Shown here in pieces: positions 1 through 9,900 of a stretch of DNA of 64,000 nt; positions within the stretch are counted from its first letter, which is position 1, and each line of letters starts with the position of its first letter. Location: contig CAXAZF010000004.1 of the NCBI GenBank assembly GCA_963973455.1, positions 186,001 through 250,000 of the forward strand, in the 5' to 3' direction. The position numbers and the translations under genes are program-made. The notes beneath the pieces were generated by a model. That model worked only from the letters and a program-made list of their open reading frames with translations, had not been told where the DNA came from and did no database searches. The DNA comes from Marixanthomonas sp002364245. GTDB lineage: Bacteria; Bacteroidota; Bacteroidia; Flavobacteriales; Flavobacteriaceae.

Positions 1-2170
1 GCAGTAATTTAAAGTCATACTGAAGTTTTCCTTTGTTATAATTATCACTTACGTCCCTTGTATTATTATAAGCTTCTACCCGTTTAATATATGCTTTACT
101 GGCCCTCTCTAAAGTTTCAACATCGGTATGGCTTAAATCTAAACTAATGTCTTGTTGGTGGCCACCGGGGCCCCGTTCTGCTTCAAAGGTTATTTGATCT
201 ACCCCTTCAATATCCCCAATATTGTCACGCCAAATAGCGATGAGTTCACCAGCTGTCATATCCCGGTCATCGGGAGGAAGCATAACTATTTCAACATCAA
301 TAAAGTTTTGTCCGCGTACGTTGGTTTTAATTCCTTCGGCTACTTCGTAAAGATTATGTTCTTCAAACATTTTTTGAGTTGACTTGGTGATCTCTTCAGC
401 TACTTTAGCAGCCTGATCTGGGGTTGTGCCCACCGGAAGTCTTACCCCAGCTTCAATCTCGTCTGCTGCAACTTCGGGCATCATAATCATCCCCATGTGG
501 TCGCTGTAGCCGTAACCCCCTACCACTAATAGTAGCGCTACTGCGATAGACAAGGTAATGTATCGGTATTTAAGGCATTTATCTAAAAAGGGACGATAGT
601 GTTTATCAACGAAGCGTGTAAGGCCATTCGCAAAATATTGTTGTCCTTTTTCCAGGCGTAGTACCCATTGTTTCTTTTTCTTCTTTTTTGAAAGGTGCCC
701 CAAGTGGGAAGGCAAAATAAACAAGGCTTCTAAAAGTGAAACGGCTAAAATAACAATCACGACAGCCGGTAGGGGTTGCCAAAATTTACCGGTTTCCCCT
801 GGCATGAATAAGAGCGGAATAAACGCCACAATAGTTGTGATGATACTGAAGGTTACCGGTTTTGAAACATCTTTTGTCCCTTTAATGGCGGCTTCCATAA
901 AAGGCAATCCTTTTTGCCGGTACTCGTAGATGTTTTCACCTACTACAATCGCATCATCTACTACAATACCTAACACCACTAAAAATCCAAACATGGAAAT
1001 CATGTTTATACTGATGCCAATGAGTGGAAGTAGGATAACACCCCCAATAAAGGAAATAGTCATTCCCATCATTACCCAAAAGGCGAGGCGGTATTCTAAG
1101 AATAATGTAAGGATAACCAAAACGATGATGATAGCAAGTATGCCATTTTCGGTTAGTAGCGATAATCGTTCACGGTAGTCTTCTGCACGGTTACTGTCAA
1201 TACGGTATTGCACGCCTGGCGGTAACTGGAAATCATTCATAATCTCTTTTACCCTTTCTTCAATATCTAAAGGGGATTGATCCCCTATTCGGAAAATTTC
1301 TAAATCAATGGAAGGGGTTTGGTTAAACTGACCATGAAAACCGGTTTCTTCAAAGCCATCGGTGATGGTAGCAATTTCAGAGAGGGGCACCCGAGCACCT
1401 GAACTAGAAGAAATTATAGTAATATCTCCAAATTCTTCTGCCCATTGTTTGCGTTCTTTCATCCGCAGTAAAATCTCTTCACTTTGCGTTTCTACAGCTC
1501 CTGCCGGTACATCTTCACTGGATTGTGCAACAATATCGGCTACTTGCCCCAATGTAAGGTTGTATTGCCGTAGGTTGTGCCTTGGTATTTCAATATGGGT
1601 AACGTAGTCCGGGACGTTCCCTATCTCTACTTGAGTGATTTCAGGATCACTTAATAAGCGGTTGCGTAACCGTTCTGTAAGATTTCGTAGGGCGGTAATG
1701 TCCACATCTCCATAGAGGCCAATCTGCATGACATCTCGTTGTCTGGACTGAAGGGCTACTTGAGGTTGTTCTATATCGTCGGGAAAAGTACGGATGCGGT
1801 TTACTGCCTGATCAATATCCTGAAAGGCTTTCATTCGATCGGTACCTGCAACCAATTCGATAAGAATTTCACCGGAACCTTCATTTGCAGTGGAGACAAT
1901 TTCTTTAATACCTTGTATACCCCGTATGGCTTCTTCAACAGGTAATAAAATACCTTGTTCTACTTCGGCAGGGGCTGCGCCGGGATACACAACATTTACT
2001 TCAACAAAGTCAAGCTGAAACTGTGGAAACACTTCTTTTTGAATATTGAACATCGTCCAAATACCTCCACCAATCAAGAGAATCATGATTAAATTTGCAA
2101 TAATGGAATTCCTGGCCATATACCCAATGACTCCCTCTTTTATTACCTTTTTTTCTTGATTTTCTTCCAC
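1..2170 (-). CDS. RND efflux permease, AcrB/MexB-like (C-terminus outside window)
   Basis: Inner-membrane proton-driven permease of a tripartite RND efflux pump. The frame is open from a GTG at 2170 to the left edge: about 723 of the usual ~1,030 codons are visible, so the C-terminal third is missing from the window. The first membrane segment falls at residues ~20-38, followed by periplasmic porter sequence. The TM4 motif VVDDAIVVGENI places two adjacent Asp at residues 405-406, matching the proton-relay pair D407/D408 of AcrB. A further conserved stretch reads FIPLLFMPGETGKFW. The GTG start lies 2 bp after the adaptor stop codon (TAA-TC-GTG), implying translational coupling; a downstream ATG (MARNS) would lose only 17 residues. 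Substrate cannot be told from sequence. Confidence 0.93.
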   Translation of the reverse strand, partial: MEENQEKKVIKEGVIGYMARNSIIANLIMILLIGGGIWTMFNIQKEVFPQFQLDFVEVNVVYPGAAPAEVEQGILLPVEEAIRGIQGIKEIVSTANEGSGEILIELVAGTDRMKAFQDIDQAVNRIRTFPDDIEQPQVALQSRQRDVMQIGLYGDVDITALRNLTERLRNRLLSDPEITQVEIGNVPDYVTHIEIPRHNLRQYNLTLGQVADIVAQSSEDVPAGAVETQSEEILLRMKERKQWAEEFGDITIISSSSGARVPLSEIATITDGFEETGFHGQFNQTPSIDLEIFRIGDQSPLDIEERVKEIMNDFQLPPGVQYRIDSNRAEDYRERLSLLTENGILAIIIVLVILTLFLEYRLAFWVMMGMTISFIGGVILLPLIGISINMISMFGFLVVLGIVVDDAIVVGENIYEYRQKGLPFMEAAIKGTKDVSKPVTFSIITTIVAFIPLLFMPGETGKFWQPLPAVVIVILAVSLLEALFILPSHLGHLSKKKKKKQWVLRLEKGQQYFANGLTRFVDKHYRPFLDKCLKYRYITLSIAVALLLVVGGYGYSDHMGMIMMPEVAADEIEAGVRLPVGTTPDQAAKVAEEITKSTQKMFEEHNLYEVAEGIKTNVRGQNFIDVEIVMLPPDDRDMTAGELIAIWRDNIGDIEGVDQITFEAERGPGGHQQDISLDLSHTDVETLERASKAYIKRVEAYNNTRDVSDNYNKGKLQYDFKLL

Positions 2171-2172
2171 GA

Positions 2173-3381
2173 TTATTGCTCGTCTTTGCTTTTATTTTGA
2201 GGTGAATTCTGAACGGAATCGGTTGCTTCACTACGCAGTGCGATGCCTTCAGCCACAGTACTTAAATTAGTGGTCACTACTTTTTCATTATCTTCTATGC
2301 CTGAACTGATATAAGCGTATTCTGAATCGGTGAGAACAATTGCTACCTTTCTAATGCTTAATTTACCATCATCCATAACCCAAACCGTTTGATTGCTGCG
2401 AATATGCCCCCGATCTAACCGAACGACATCTTGTATGGTTTTAGCTTCTACATGTGCTTCGACGAAAGAACCTATTATCAATTTAGGGAGGTCACTATCC
2501 GATTCATACCCTAACGGATCAGGTACTTTTACCAGAACTCGTGCTAAACGGGTTTGATTATCAAGCGCACCTATCTGTTTGTTTAAATAGCCCACACGGT
2601 AGGTGTCTTCCTCCCAAGCTGTAGAATGTTTTACTTTTACCATAGATCCTTTTTCTGTATCGCTATTGGGGAAGGTGAGCCATTTTAATTGAGATACTGG
2701 GACAGTAACCGTTATCCAATAATAATCGGAACCTACTAAACGCCCTAAGTTATCACCCGGTGCTACTTGAGAACCTTCGGTAACATTTTGGCTTAATACG
2801 TGAGCATCGAAAGGAGCTTTTATGGTGGTACGGGCAACATTTAGTTCTGCTTGTTGTACGGCTGCTTTTGCGGCTTTTACAGTTGCTCTTACGGCATCCA
2901 GTTGCGGTCGCCTTAAAACCAATTGCCGTTCCTTTTCGCTTAGCGAATCGATTCCAGCTAGCTCTAAATCTTTTTCGGCCACTTGCTGTCTTCCCATTTC
3001 TACTTCTAAGTTTGTTTGTGCTTGAAGCAGTTCACTTTTTCTTAACTCTAAGGTATTTCTGAAATCTGAAGGGTCTACCTGTAATAGTGTTTGTCCTTTT
3101 TTTACAAAACTACCCGGTGTAAAATTAGAAGACCTACGGATAACTTGCCCACTAACTAAAGGGCTGAGCATAACATCTTCAACAGGTTGTACGGTCCCGG
3201 TAGCTTGTAAAGTAGGTTGATAGTTGCCTTTATTAACCTGTACTGTATTTACAAGCATAGCAGTTTGTTTGGTAGCTCCTTCACTTTCGGCAGTAGGTTC
3301 TGTAGAAAAGATAAGGAAAGTAATTGCTACTGCTGCGAGTAGAATAACCAAACATATCAGGATTATTGTTTTCTTTTTCAT
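2173..3381 (-). CDS. RND periplasmic adaptor (membrane-fusion protein, HlyD/AcrA family)
   Basis: Bridges the inner-membrane permease and the outer-membrane channel of the efflux pump. The 402-residue protein has one N-terminal membrane anchor (residues ~4-26, MKKKTIILICLVILLAAV) and no lipobox Cys. It then shows the split lipoyl/barrel-sandwich hybrid fold: first half around LSPLVSGQVIRRSSNFTPG, a coiled-coil hairpin at ~110-180 rich in Glu, Gln and Lys, and a second half TTIKAPFDAHVLSQNVTEGSQV. A beta-barrel and membrane-proximal domain follow. It sits second in the operon, 22 bp after the outer-membrane factor and 2 bp before the permease. The family assignment is firm; substrate is unknown. 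Confidence 0.94.
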   Translation of the reverse strand: MKKKTIILICLVILLAAVAITFLIFSTEPTAESEGATKQTAMLVNTVQVNKGNYQPTLQATGTVQPVEDVMLSPLVSGQVIRRSSNFTPGSFVKKGQTLLQVDPSDFRNTLELRKSELLQAQTNLEVEMGRQQVAEKDLELAGIDSLSEKERQLVLRRPQLDAVRATVKAAKAAVQQAELNVARTTIKAPFDAHVLSQNVTEGSQVAPGDNLGRLVGSDYYWITVTVPVSQLKWLTFPNSDTEKGSMVKVKHSTAWEEDTYRVGYLNKQIGALDNQTRLARVLVKVPDPLGYESDSDLPKLIIGSFVEAHVEAKTIQDVVRLDRGHIRSNQTVWVMDDGKLSIRKVAIVLTDSEYAYISSGIEDNEKVVTTNLSTVAEGIALRSEATDSVQNSPQNKSKDEQ

Positions 3382-3403
3382 ACAAGTAGTGCTTTTTTAG
3401 TTG

Positions 3404-4765
3404 CTATGGAGTTGCTGGGTTTTCTATTTCAAATCCACCGGCCAAAGCACGGTATAGATCAATTCTTGTTTCCAGTTGGGTTTGTTCAGCAGTAATTAGA
3501 TCCCTTCTTAATTGCTGTTCTTCATTTAAGGAAAGTAAGACATCTAAATATTCACTAGCGCCATATAAAAATTCAATTTTCAATTGCCGATTTGCTTTTT
3601 CTGTTAGTTCTAATTGTCGTTTTAAACTTTCCAATTGCTCTTTTTGTTTTTGTTCCTGTATCAGGGCATCTTCTACTTCGCGAAAAGAGTTGAGTACGGT
3701 TTGTCCATAGGTATATAATTGTTGGTTTTTTAATGCTTCGGTACGGTCTATTTCAGCACGTATTTGACCTCCGTAAAATAAAGGTGCTACTAAATTTGCT
3801 GCCAAACTATAAGCCCACTCATTAAAAAGGTCGCTATAGTCGTTAGATCGAAACTGTCCGGTTGCTGATACAGAAATACGAGGGTATTGGCTGCGAACTG
3901 CTTCGGCCATATCACGGTCGGCTGCTAGTAAAAGGTGTTGCGCTTGCTGTACATCGGGACGCTTTCTAATGAGTTCTAAAGGAAGTCCGGTTTCCGGTAC
4001 TGGTGGTAAGACAGGTAGGGTGCCTTTAGTTTCTGGTACCGGATTGTTTTGAGGTGCTTTCCCTAATAGTACCGCTAATTGATTTTGCAAAAGAGCGACA
4101 TCAGTTTCATACCCGATTTTTAAATTACGGGTTGATTCTACTAATTGTTTCTGCCTTAAGATATCTACTGCCCGGGTTTGACCGCTACTAAACCTTGCTT
4201 GAATTAATTGCACAATATCGTTGTTGGTCTCTATCTGTTGGTTAGCCAGTGTTAATTGACGCTGAGCTGTTACCAGTTGGTACCAAGTTGTTGCTATTTG
4301 TGTAGAAAGAACCAAGGCTGTGGTTTGATAATCAAAATAACTAGCTTGTGCTCGAAAGACTTCTGCTTGCTTAGCAGAACGGAGCCGGCCCCATAAATCA
4401 AATTCATAAGAAGCCGATAAGCCAAGTTGTATATCTTCACCTCCAGTAAAATCTGCTTGGGGTCTATTTAAGGATGTTCTTGCATTTGCTTCCACTTGTG
4501 GCCATAAGGTTGAAGCCTGGCGTTTTTGTATGGCTCTAGCTGCCAATACTTGTTGCCAAGTAGCCGCTAATTCCATATTCTTGCTTAAAGCACTGTCTAT
4601 TAATTTATTTAGTGTAGTGTCTTTAAAGGTAGTCCACCACTTTTCGGGAATCACCTCTGTTCCAGTGTATGAAAAAGGTTGTGGCTCTTCTACAGGGGGT
4701 GGAATATTGGTCATTTTTGGTGCACAGGAACTAATAAATAATAGGACACATAGAGGAATGAGCAT
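3404..4765 (-). CDS. RND efflux outer-membrane factor, TolC/NodT-type lipoprotein
   Basis: Outer-membrane channel of the same pump. The 453-residue protein begins with a lipoprotein signal (MLIPLCVLLFISSCAPKM, Cys at residue 14), as in NodT/OprM-type factors. It shows the duplicated TolC helical pattern: the first half holds WWTTFKDTTLNKLIDSAL and LGLSASYEFDLWGRL, and the second repeats the arrangement with ELIRKRPDVQQAQHLLLAADRD. Length is typical. It is the first gene of the leftward operon, so a promoter should lie in 4766-4900; no clear TAnnTTTG box was found there. The ATG at 4765 has only a weak AGG upstream. Confidence 0.93.
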   Translation of the reverse strand: MLIPLCVLLFISSCAPKMTNIPPPVEEPQPFSYTGTEVIPEKWWTTFKDTTLNKLIDSALSKNMELAATWQQVLAARAIQKRQASTLWPQVEANARTSLNRPQADFTGGEDIQLGLSASYEFDLWGRLRSAKQAEVFRAQASYFDYQTTALVLSTQIATTWYQLVTAQRQLTLANQQIETNNDIVQLIQARFSSGQTRAVDILRQKQLVESTRNLKIGYETDVALLQNQLAVLLGKAPQNNPVPETKGTLPVLPPVPETGLPLELIRKRPDVQQAQHLLLAADRDMAEAVRSQYPRISVSATGQFRSNDYSDLFNEWAYSLAANLVAPLFYGGQIRAEIDRTEALKNQQLYTYGQTVLNSFREVEDALIQEQKQKEQLESLKRQLELTEKANRQLKIEFLYGASEYLDVLLSLNEEQQLRRDLITAEQTQLETRIDLYRALAGGFEIENPATP

Positions 4766-4969
4766 CCTAAAAGAATAAGGACACCAAATGGCAGGCCGGC
4801 TGCAAGAGTGCGTACTATTTACATTGTTATAACTTATAGCAGGGTACAGTTTAATGCAAGATACCTCCCGATAGTATGCTCATGAATACCGGTAGCAGTG
4901 CAATTTTTTTCTATTAATTCTCTTTTTTCTAAAGTTATGGCTTTTTTAATAAGGTAACAAACATTACGT

Positions 4970-5024
4970 TATACCCGAAGTATACCCGAAGTATACCCGA
5001 AGTAAACCCGAAGCAAACCCGAAG
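4970..5024. repeat. Five tandem copies of an 11-bp repeat
   Basis: Three perfect copies of TATACCCGAAG (4970-5002) are followed by TAAACCCGAAG and CAAACCCGAAG, with no spacer. The unit equals roughly one helical turn. It lies ~200 bp upstream of the efflux operon start, in sequence with no gene. Function is unknown; slippage-prone DNA, a protein-binding array or neutral satellite are all possible. Confidence 0.9.
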
Positions 5025-5533
5025 CAAGTATGAGTGAATCCCAATTTATAACTTAATTACCTTTAACCAATAGTGTGGTGTTGGCATTGGGTAAGAAATA
5101 TATTCAGGTTTGATTACTATTGCTACTATTTATCTTCAGCTTAACTTTTTACGATATGGCTTAAAGTTATAGGTAGTGGCAAATACTATTAAAAAAGAGA
5201 GCTGCTCCATTTATTTGTTATGGTTTAAATCCTCGATTTTTAAAGATTTTGATACCTTTAAACCTTGTTTCTAACAAACTGCTTTCTATGAATTATTTCT
5301 TGTCCAAAACCTTTGTAATTTTTTCGTTGAATACGGAAGGACGCGCCAATGGTTTTACGATGAAACCTATTTCTCCTTTGACCGATTTTAGGTATGATTT
5401 TCAAAACTTGGATTTTAAGCGAGCAGCAGGGGAATAACAGCTTAGCTTACTTGTAGGTTTTAAATGTTGGTGGTTGTTTCTTTTTTTCTATCGCCTCATT
5501 CGTGCAAGCACCAAATTGATGATATGTTTCAAA
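5025..5533. other. Intergenic sequence without a recognisable gene
   Basis: About 500 bp between the efflux operon and the DUF421 gene. An open frame at 5249-5437 (+) would give 62 residues ending FKRAAGE, but it has no ribosome-binding site and matches no family I know. It may be a decayed gene end. No tRNA or clear terminator was seen. Confidence 0.5.
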
Positions 5534-6055
5534 TTATTTTTGAACGTCCTGTAATATCTTGTCTTGTACTTTTCGATCGCCACTCGTATGAAGGATGGAT
5601 ACATCGCCAGTAGATTCTAAAATAGCCGCGTGGACTTCATTTAAATTAAATACATTGGCTTCACGCAGTTTAGCGATGAGGTCATCTTCGCCCATATTGG
5701 TTGCTTTAAGATTTTTATAGATTATTTGTCCGTCTTTCATGAGTAAGATGGGTGAGTTAGTTGCTAATTTTTTAAAGCGATCCGATTTTCGAACCAACAA
5801 CGCAAATATGGACTGAAAGGCAATAATTCCTGCTAAAGCAATAGCACCTTTTACCAACGATTGGTCACTATTTAGCACAATAGAAGCAAGGATAGATCCA
5901 ATAGCAATGGTTGAGGCAAAATCAAAACTCGACATTTTGGCAAAAGTTCGTAAGCCAGAAATTCGGGTAATGACGATGATACACGTAAAAATAAGCAGTA
6001 TCGATATAATTACTTTCCCTAATACACCGGGAGCAGCGGTAATCCAATTTTCCAT
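5534..6055 (-). CDS. DUF421 (YetF-like) membrane protein
   Basis: Small inner-membrane protein of the DUF421/YetF family; function is not established in this group. The 173 residues comprise three predicted membrane segments in the first ~85 residues (KVIISILLIFTCIIVITRI; STIAIGSILASIVL; GAIALAGIIAFQSIFALLV). A soluble C-terminal domain follows, with the family stretch PILLMKDGQIIYKNLK and the MGEDDLIAKLREANVFNLNEV region typical of DUF421. It is monocistronic, with non-coding sequence on both sides. Confidence 0.88.
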   Translation of the reverse strand: MENWITAAPGVLGKVIISILLIFTCIIVITRISGLRTFAKMSSFDFASTIAIGSILASIVLNSDQSLVKGAIALAGIIAFQSIFALLVRKSDRFKKLATNSPILLMKDGQIIYKNLKATNMGEDDLIAKLREANVFNLNEVHAAILESTGDVSILHTSGDRKVQDKILQDVQK

Positions 6056-6463
6056 GAGTAAGTGATTTTACAGTGCGTTTTAAAGGTATCATTTTGCAAA
6101 AAATACAAGGGTTAAAAAAAAGTTATAATAACCGTCTCTTTTTAAGAATAAAAACAGGATTGAATGTAGGCAATATCATGAACTGCAACTCTTGTGTTTA
6201 ACAATTCTTGGTTATTATTTTGAAGATGTTGAGTTTGCTGATGGGCCTCGAGAGCCTCAGCCCTTGGGGAATTGACAAAAAGAGGACTAACTTTCTCGAA
6301 AGCCGTTTTTCTGTCCTATTCATAAGAATTTTTAACTTCACGTGGTATTAAGCCTAAACCAATGAGAGACGTTACCTATATATAGGAATGTGCTGACGAC
6401 AGGTATTATACGAGGAGTACTACGAATATAGAGCGGAGATTGCGGTAGTGGCAACAGGAAAAG
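6056..6463. other. Intergenic sequence, probably decayed
   Basis: About 400 bp with many stops in all frames. A short stretch just before 6464 reads YYEYRAEIAVVATGKGANPT before a stop in another frame, so fragments of former genes may be present. No promoter, RNA gene or terminator is supported. Confidence 0.4.
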
Positions 6464-6733
6464 GTGCGAATCCTACTGCGTAAAGGTTTTAGCAAACTAC
6501 CCTTTTATTGTTTTAATAAACTACAAAAGTATTTTCCTAAGTTAACTTCGATAGAAGAATTCCTGACTTCGGATAGTTTTCTTAATCAAGTACAAGTGCA
6601 AGTAGAAGGTACTGTAGAACAAGTTGGAAATTTATCGAATAAGGATAAATTAATTGCCACAATTCAGGTATTAGATGAAATAGCCAAGCGTATCTCAGAT
6701 GAACATATTCGCTTTAATGATTTTGGGGGGTAA
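6464..6733 (+). pseudogene. Relic resembling an internal part of a DEAD/DEAH (type III restriction-like) helicase
   Basis: An open stretch of 89 codons with no convincing start. The core LTSIEEFLTSDSFLNQVQVQVEG followed by LSNKDKLIATIQVLDEIAKRI resembles the region after the helicase domains in large type III restriction-like R proteins, where a strand-rich segment precedes a DKL...VL.EI helix. It ends at a G6 run followed by TAA. Both sides lack the rest of such a protein, so this is most likely a fragment left by deletion. Assignment rests on remembered family pattern only and is tentative; an orphan small protein is the alternative. Confidence 0.35.
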
Positions 6734-6760
6734 GATTATTTTTCAAAAAAGGATTAAAAA

Positions 6761-6796
6761 GACCTGCAAGTAAAACTTGCAGGTCTCTTTTTATTT
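6761..6796 (+). terminator. Rho-independent terminator after the relic
   Basis: Perfect 11-bp stem GACCTGCAAGT / ACTTGCAGGTC with an AAA loop (6761-6785), followed by TCTTTTTATTT. An A-rich left flank means it could also act on the minus strand. Confidence 0.8.
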
Positions 6797-6858
6797 GTAC
6801 CATCTTCATTTGTATGTACTTAATTATGTTTTATTATAAATTAATTAAGATAAAAAAA

Positions 6859-6887
6859 TTGTTATTTTAAATATTATACTATTTTTG
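6859..6887 (+). promoter_or_regulatory. Bacteroidota housekeeping promoter for the protease gene
   Basis: TTG at 6859-6861, 18 bp spacer, then TATTTTTG at 6880-6887, which fits the Bacteroidota -33 TTG / -7 TAnnTTTG consensus. The start codon follows 57 bp downstream in an AT-rich leader. Confidence 0.65.
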
Positions 6888-6944
6888 TAAAAAATTAACA
6901 AATTTTTTACATTTCCTTTTATATACAAACCAAATATCAACTTT

Positions 6945-9900
6945 ATGACACTAACTACTTTTAAAAGGTATAGAATACTCATTTCTTTACCAGTCTTTTT
7001 TTTATTAGCTACTTTTCAGGGTATAGCACAAACAAACCCATCTACCAAAATAAAGAAGAGAGATGCTCATTCCAATAATAAAACAGCAACTAATAAGAAC
7101 CCTCAGCAGTCAAGTGCTATAATAGCCAATTATGATCACGAAAAGTTATCTCGGTTATATAATAAGAATGCTACTAAACAAGCGAATTTAAAAAGAGAAG
7201 CTGAGCAATATGCTTTACTTCGCAATATCCCATTAAAGATATACAATGAGGATGGTTCTTTTTCAGAATTACAAAAATTGGCCGATGATGGTTCCTTGAT
7301 ATATTATACATTAACTAACGTTGATGCAGCTACCTCTACAAGAGCAAACTTCCTGAATACGGGGGGAGGCTTAGGTTTAGATGTAAATGGTGATAACTTG
7401 ACTGCTCATGTTTGGGATGGAGGTCCTACAAGACCTACTCACCAAGAGTTTGATGGCTCTGGAGGAAATAATAGGGTAGCTATAAATGATGGAGTTACAA
7501 CATTAAACGGAAATAGTTTTCATGCACAACACGTTACAGGTACCATTGTAGCTTCTGGCTTTGACTCTGATGCTAAAGGTATGGCTTGGCAAGCCGATGC
7601 ATTAACACATGACTGGAATAGTGATCTTTCCGAGGCTACTGCCGAAGCAGCCAATGGAATGTTGCTTTCCAATCATTCTTATGGGTATAGAGCCTCTGCA
7701 ATCCCAGTCCAATGGTTTGGAGCGTATAGAGAAGACGCTAGGGATTGGGATGAATTAATGTATAATGCGCCCTACTATTTAATGGTTGTTGCAGCAGGAA
7801 ATGATGGAAGTGACAATACTTCAAATACAAATCCACTAGATGGAGAATCTGCTTACGATAAATTATCGGGAACATCTACTTCAAAAAATAACCTTGCTGT
7901 TGCAAATGGTTTAGATGCTACTATTGATGGCAATGGAAATTTAATTTCCGCTAACAGAAACTCAGGTAGTAGTGAAGGACCTACGGACGATTACCGTATA
8001 AAGCCTGACATAATGGGGAATGGTACAGGTCTATATTCCACTTATGATAATGCAGACAATGCATACAATAGTATTTCAGGTACTTCCATGGCATCTCCTA
8101 ACGTAACGGGAACGCTATTGTTATTACAAGAACATTATAGCAATCTCAATGGAAATTTTATGAAAGCGGCTACCTTAAAAGGACTCGCACTTCATACTGC
8201 GGATGATGTAAGCACAGCAGGGCCAGACGCTGAAACAGGCTGGGGGTTACTAAATGGGAAAAAAGCTGCTGAAACCCTTACTACATCTGCGGCTAGCAGT
8301 GGTTCAGCAATTGTAAGCGAACTTAGCCTTTCTCAAGGTCAAACCTATCAAATTACAGTGCAATCTAATGGGGTAGATCCTTTACAAGCTTCGATTTCAT
8401 GGACTGATCCTGCAGGAACTCTAAACAACAACACGAACGATAATACACCGGCTTTAATTAATGATCTTGATGTTCGTTTAAATAATGGAACAAACTATTC
8501 ACCTTGGCGTTTAACTGGAGTTACAACAAATGGGAATGGTGACAATATAGTAGATCCTTATGAACGTATCGATATAAATAGTGCCAATGGAGTTTACACC
8601 TTAACAGTAACACATAAAGGAACGCTTTCTGGAGGATCACAAGACTTTTCTCTAATTGTAACAGGAGTTGTGGTTGCTACTTCCCCAGAAATAAGCTTTG
8701 CTAATCCAACAGGAAATACTCAAGAGGATACTAATTGTAGCTTTTCTGATCTAGATGTCCCTTTAAACATTGCTCAAGGAGCTTCAGAAGATGCAGATGT
8801 AACTTTTACCGTTTCTGGCGGAACTGCAACAGAAGGACTGGATTTTGACTTGTTAACCCCCTCAATTACATTTCCAGAAGGAACAATTGATTCGCAAAAC
8901 ATGACACTCAGAATATATCATGATGGTTTTGTTGAAAGTGACGAAACAGTTGATATTGAATTTACGGTTAACCCAAATGGAGGAGATGCAATAGCAAACT
9001 TGAATGCAAATACCTTTACCTTGACTATAAATGATGATGATCTTGCCCCAACTTCTTCTCAAAACAATATAATATTTTTTGAAGATTTTGATGATGGAGA
9101 CTTTGAAGTTAGTACATCAGGAGATGGGGATTCAGACTTTTGGGGTGTAGGCAACAATGCTGCCTTAACCAGTACTTATTGGACTACTACTGGCAATGCT
9201 ACAGTATTTGCTTTTACAAGTGATGATATTTGTAATTGTGATAAGTCTAACGATTTATTGTACACTAACAGCTTTAGTTTAGATGGAGAGTATACAAATG
9301 CCACACTAACTTTTGATCATGCTTTTTCCGATATAACAGGTGAGACAGGTACTGTTAATATATCTGTAAATGGAGGAAGTAGTTTTACAACTATTAGCAC
9401 ACTTTCAAACTCATCTGTAGATCAAGGAGGAGGTAGTTATTCTACTCCATGGGTAAATGACAACACTATAAATCTTTCCAGCTATATTGGAGAAGCAGAC
9501 GTTATCTTACAGTTTAAATATAATGATGGTGGGAATTGGCTTTACGGAATGGCCGTAGATAATATTTCTGTTACAGCAACTTCAAATACAAATGTTCAAA
9601 CGGCTGTAAATTCTGGTGCTCCAGATGAAATTTCAATTCCAAGTTCGGGTACAGTATACGCTTCAGATCCTACTTCAGAAAATGTTATGGCAGATATAGT
9701 TAACAATAACAATGATGATTATGGCTGTACAGAAATTTCAGTCTCAAGAGCAGGTAATGGTGCGCAATCATATAACGGAAGTGTTTTACCAGATTTGGCA
9801 ATGGATAAAACGTTTACTATAAATCCTGAAACTACTATTGCTTCTGGAGATGTAGAAATAACGTTCTATTTTTCTGAAACTGAAATTGATGGATGGGAAA

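Noticed and set aside
4970..5024. Possible CRISPR array
   Set aside because: Repeats of 11 bp have no spacers and no cas genes lie near.
5249..5437. 62-codon open frame
   Set aside because: No ribosome-binding site and no family match; kept only as part of the intergenic description.
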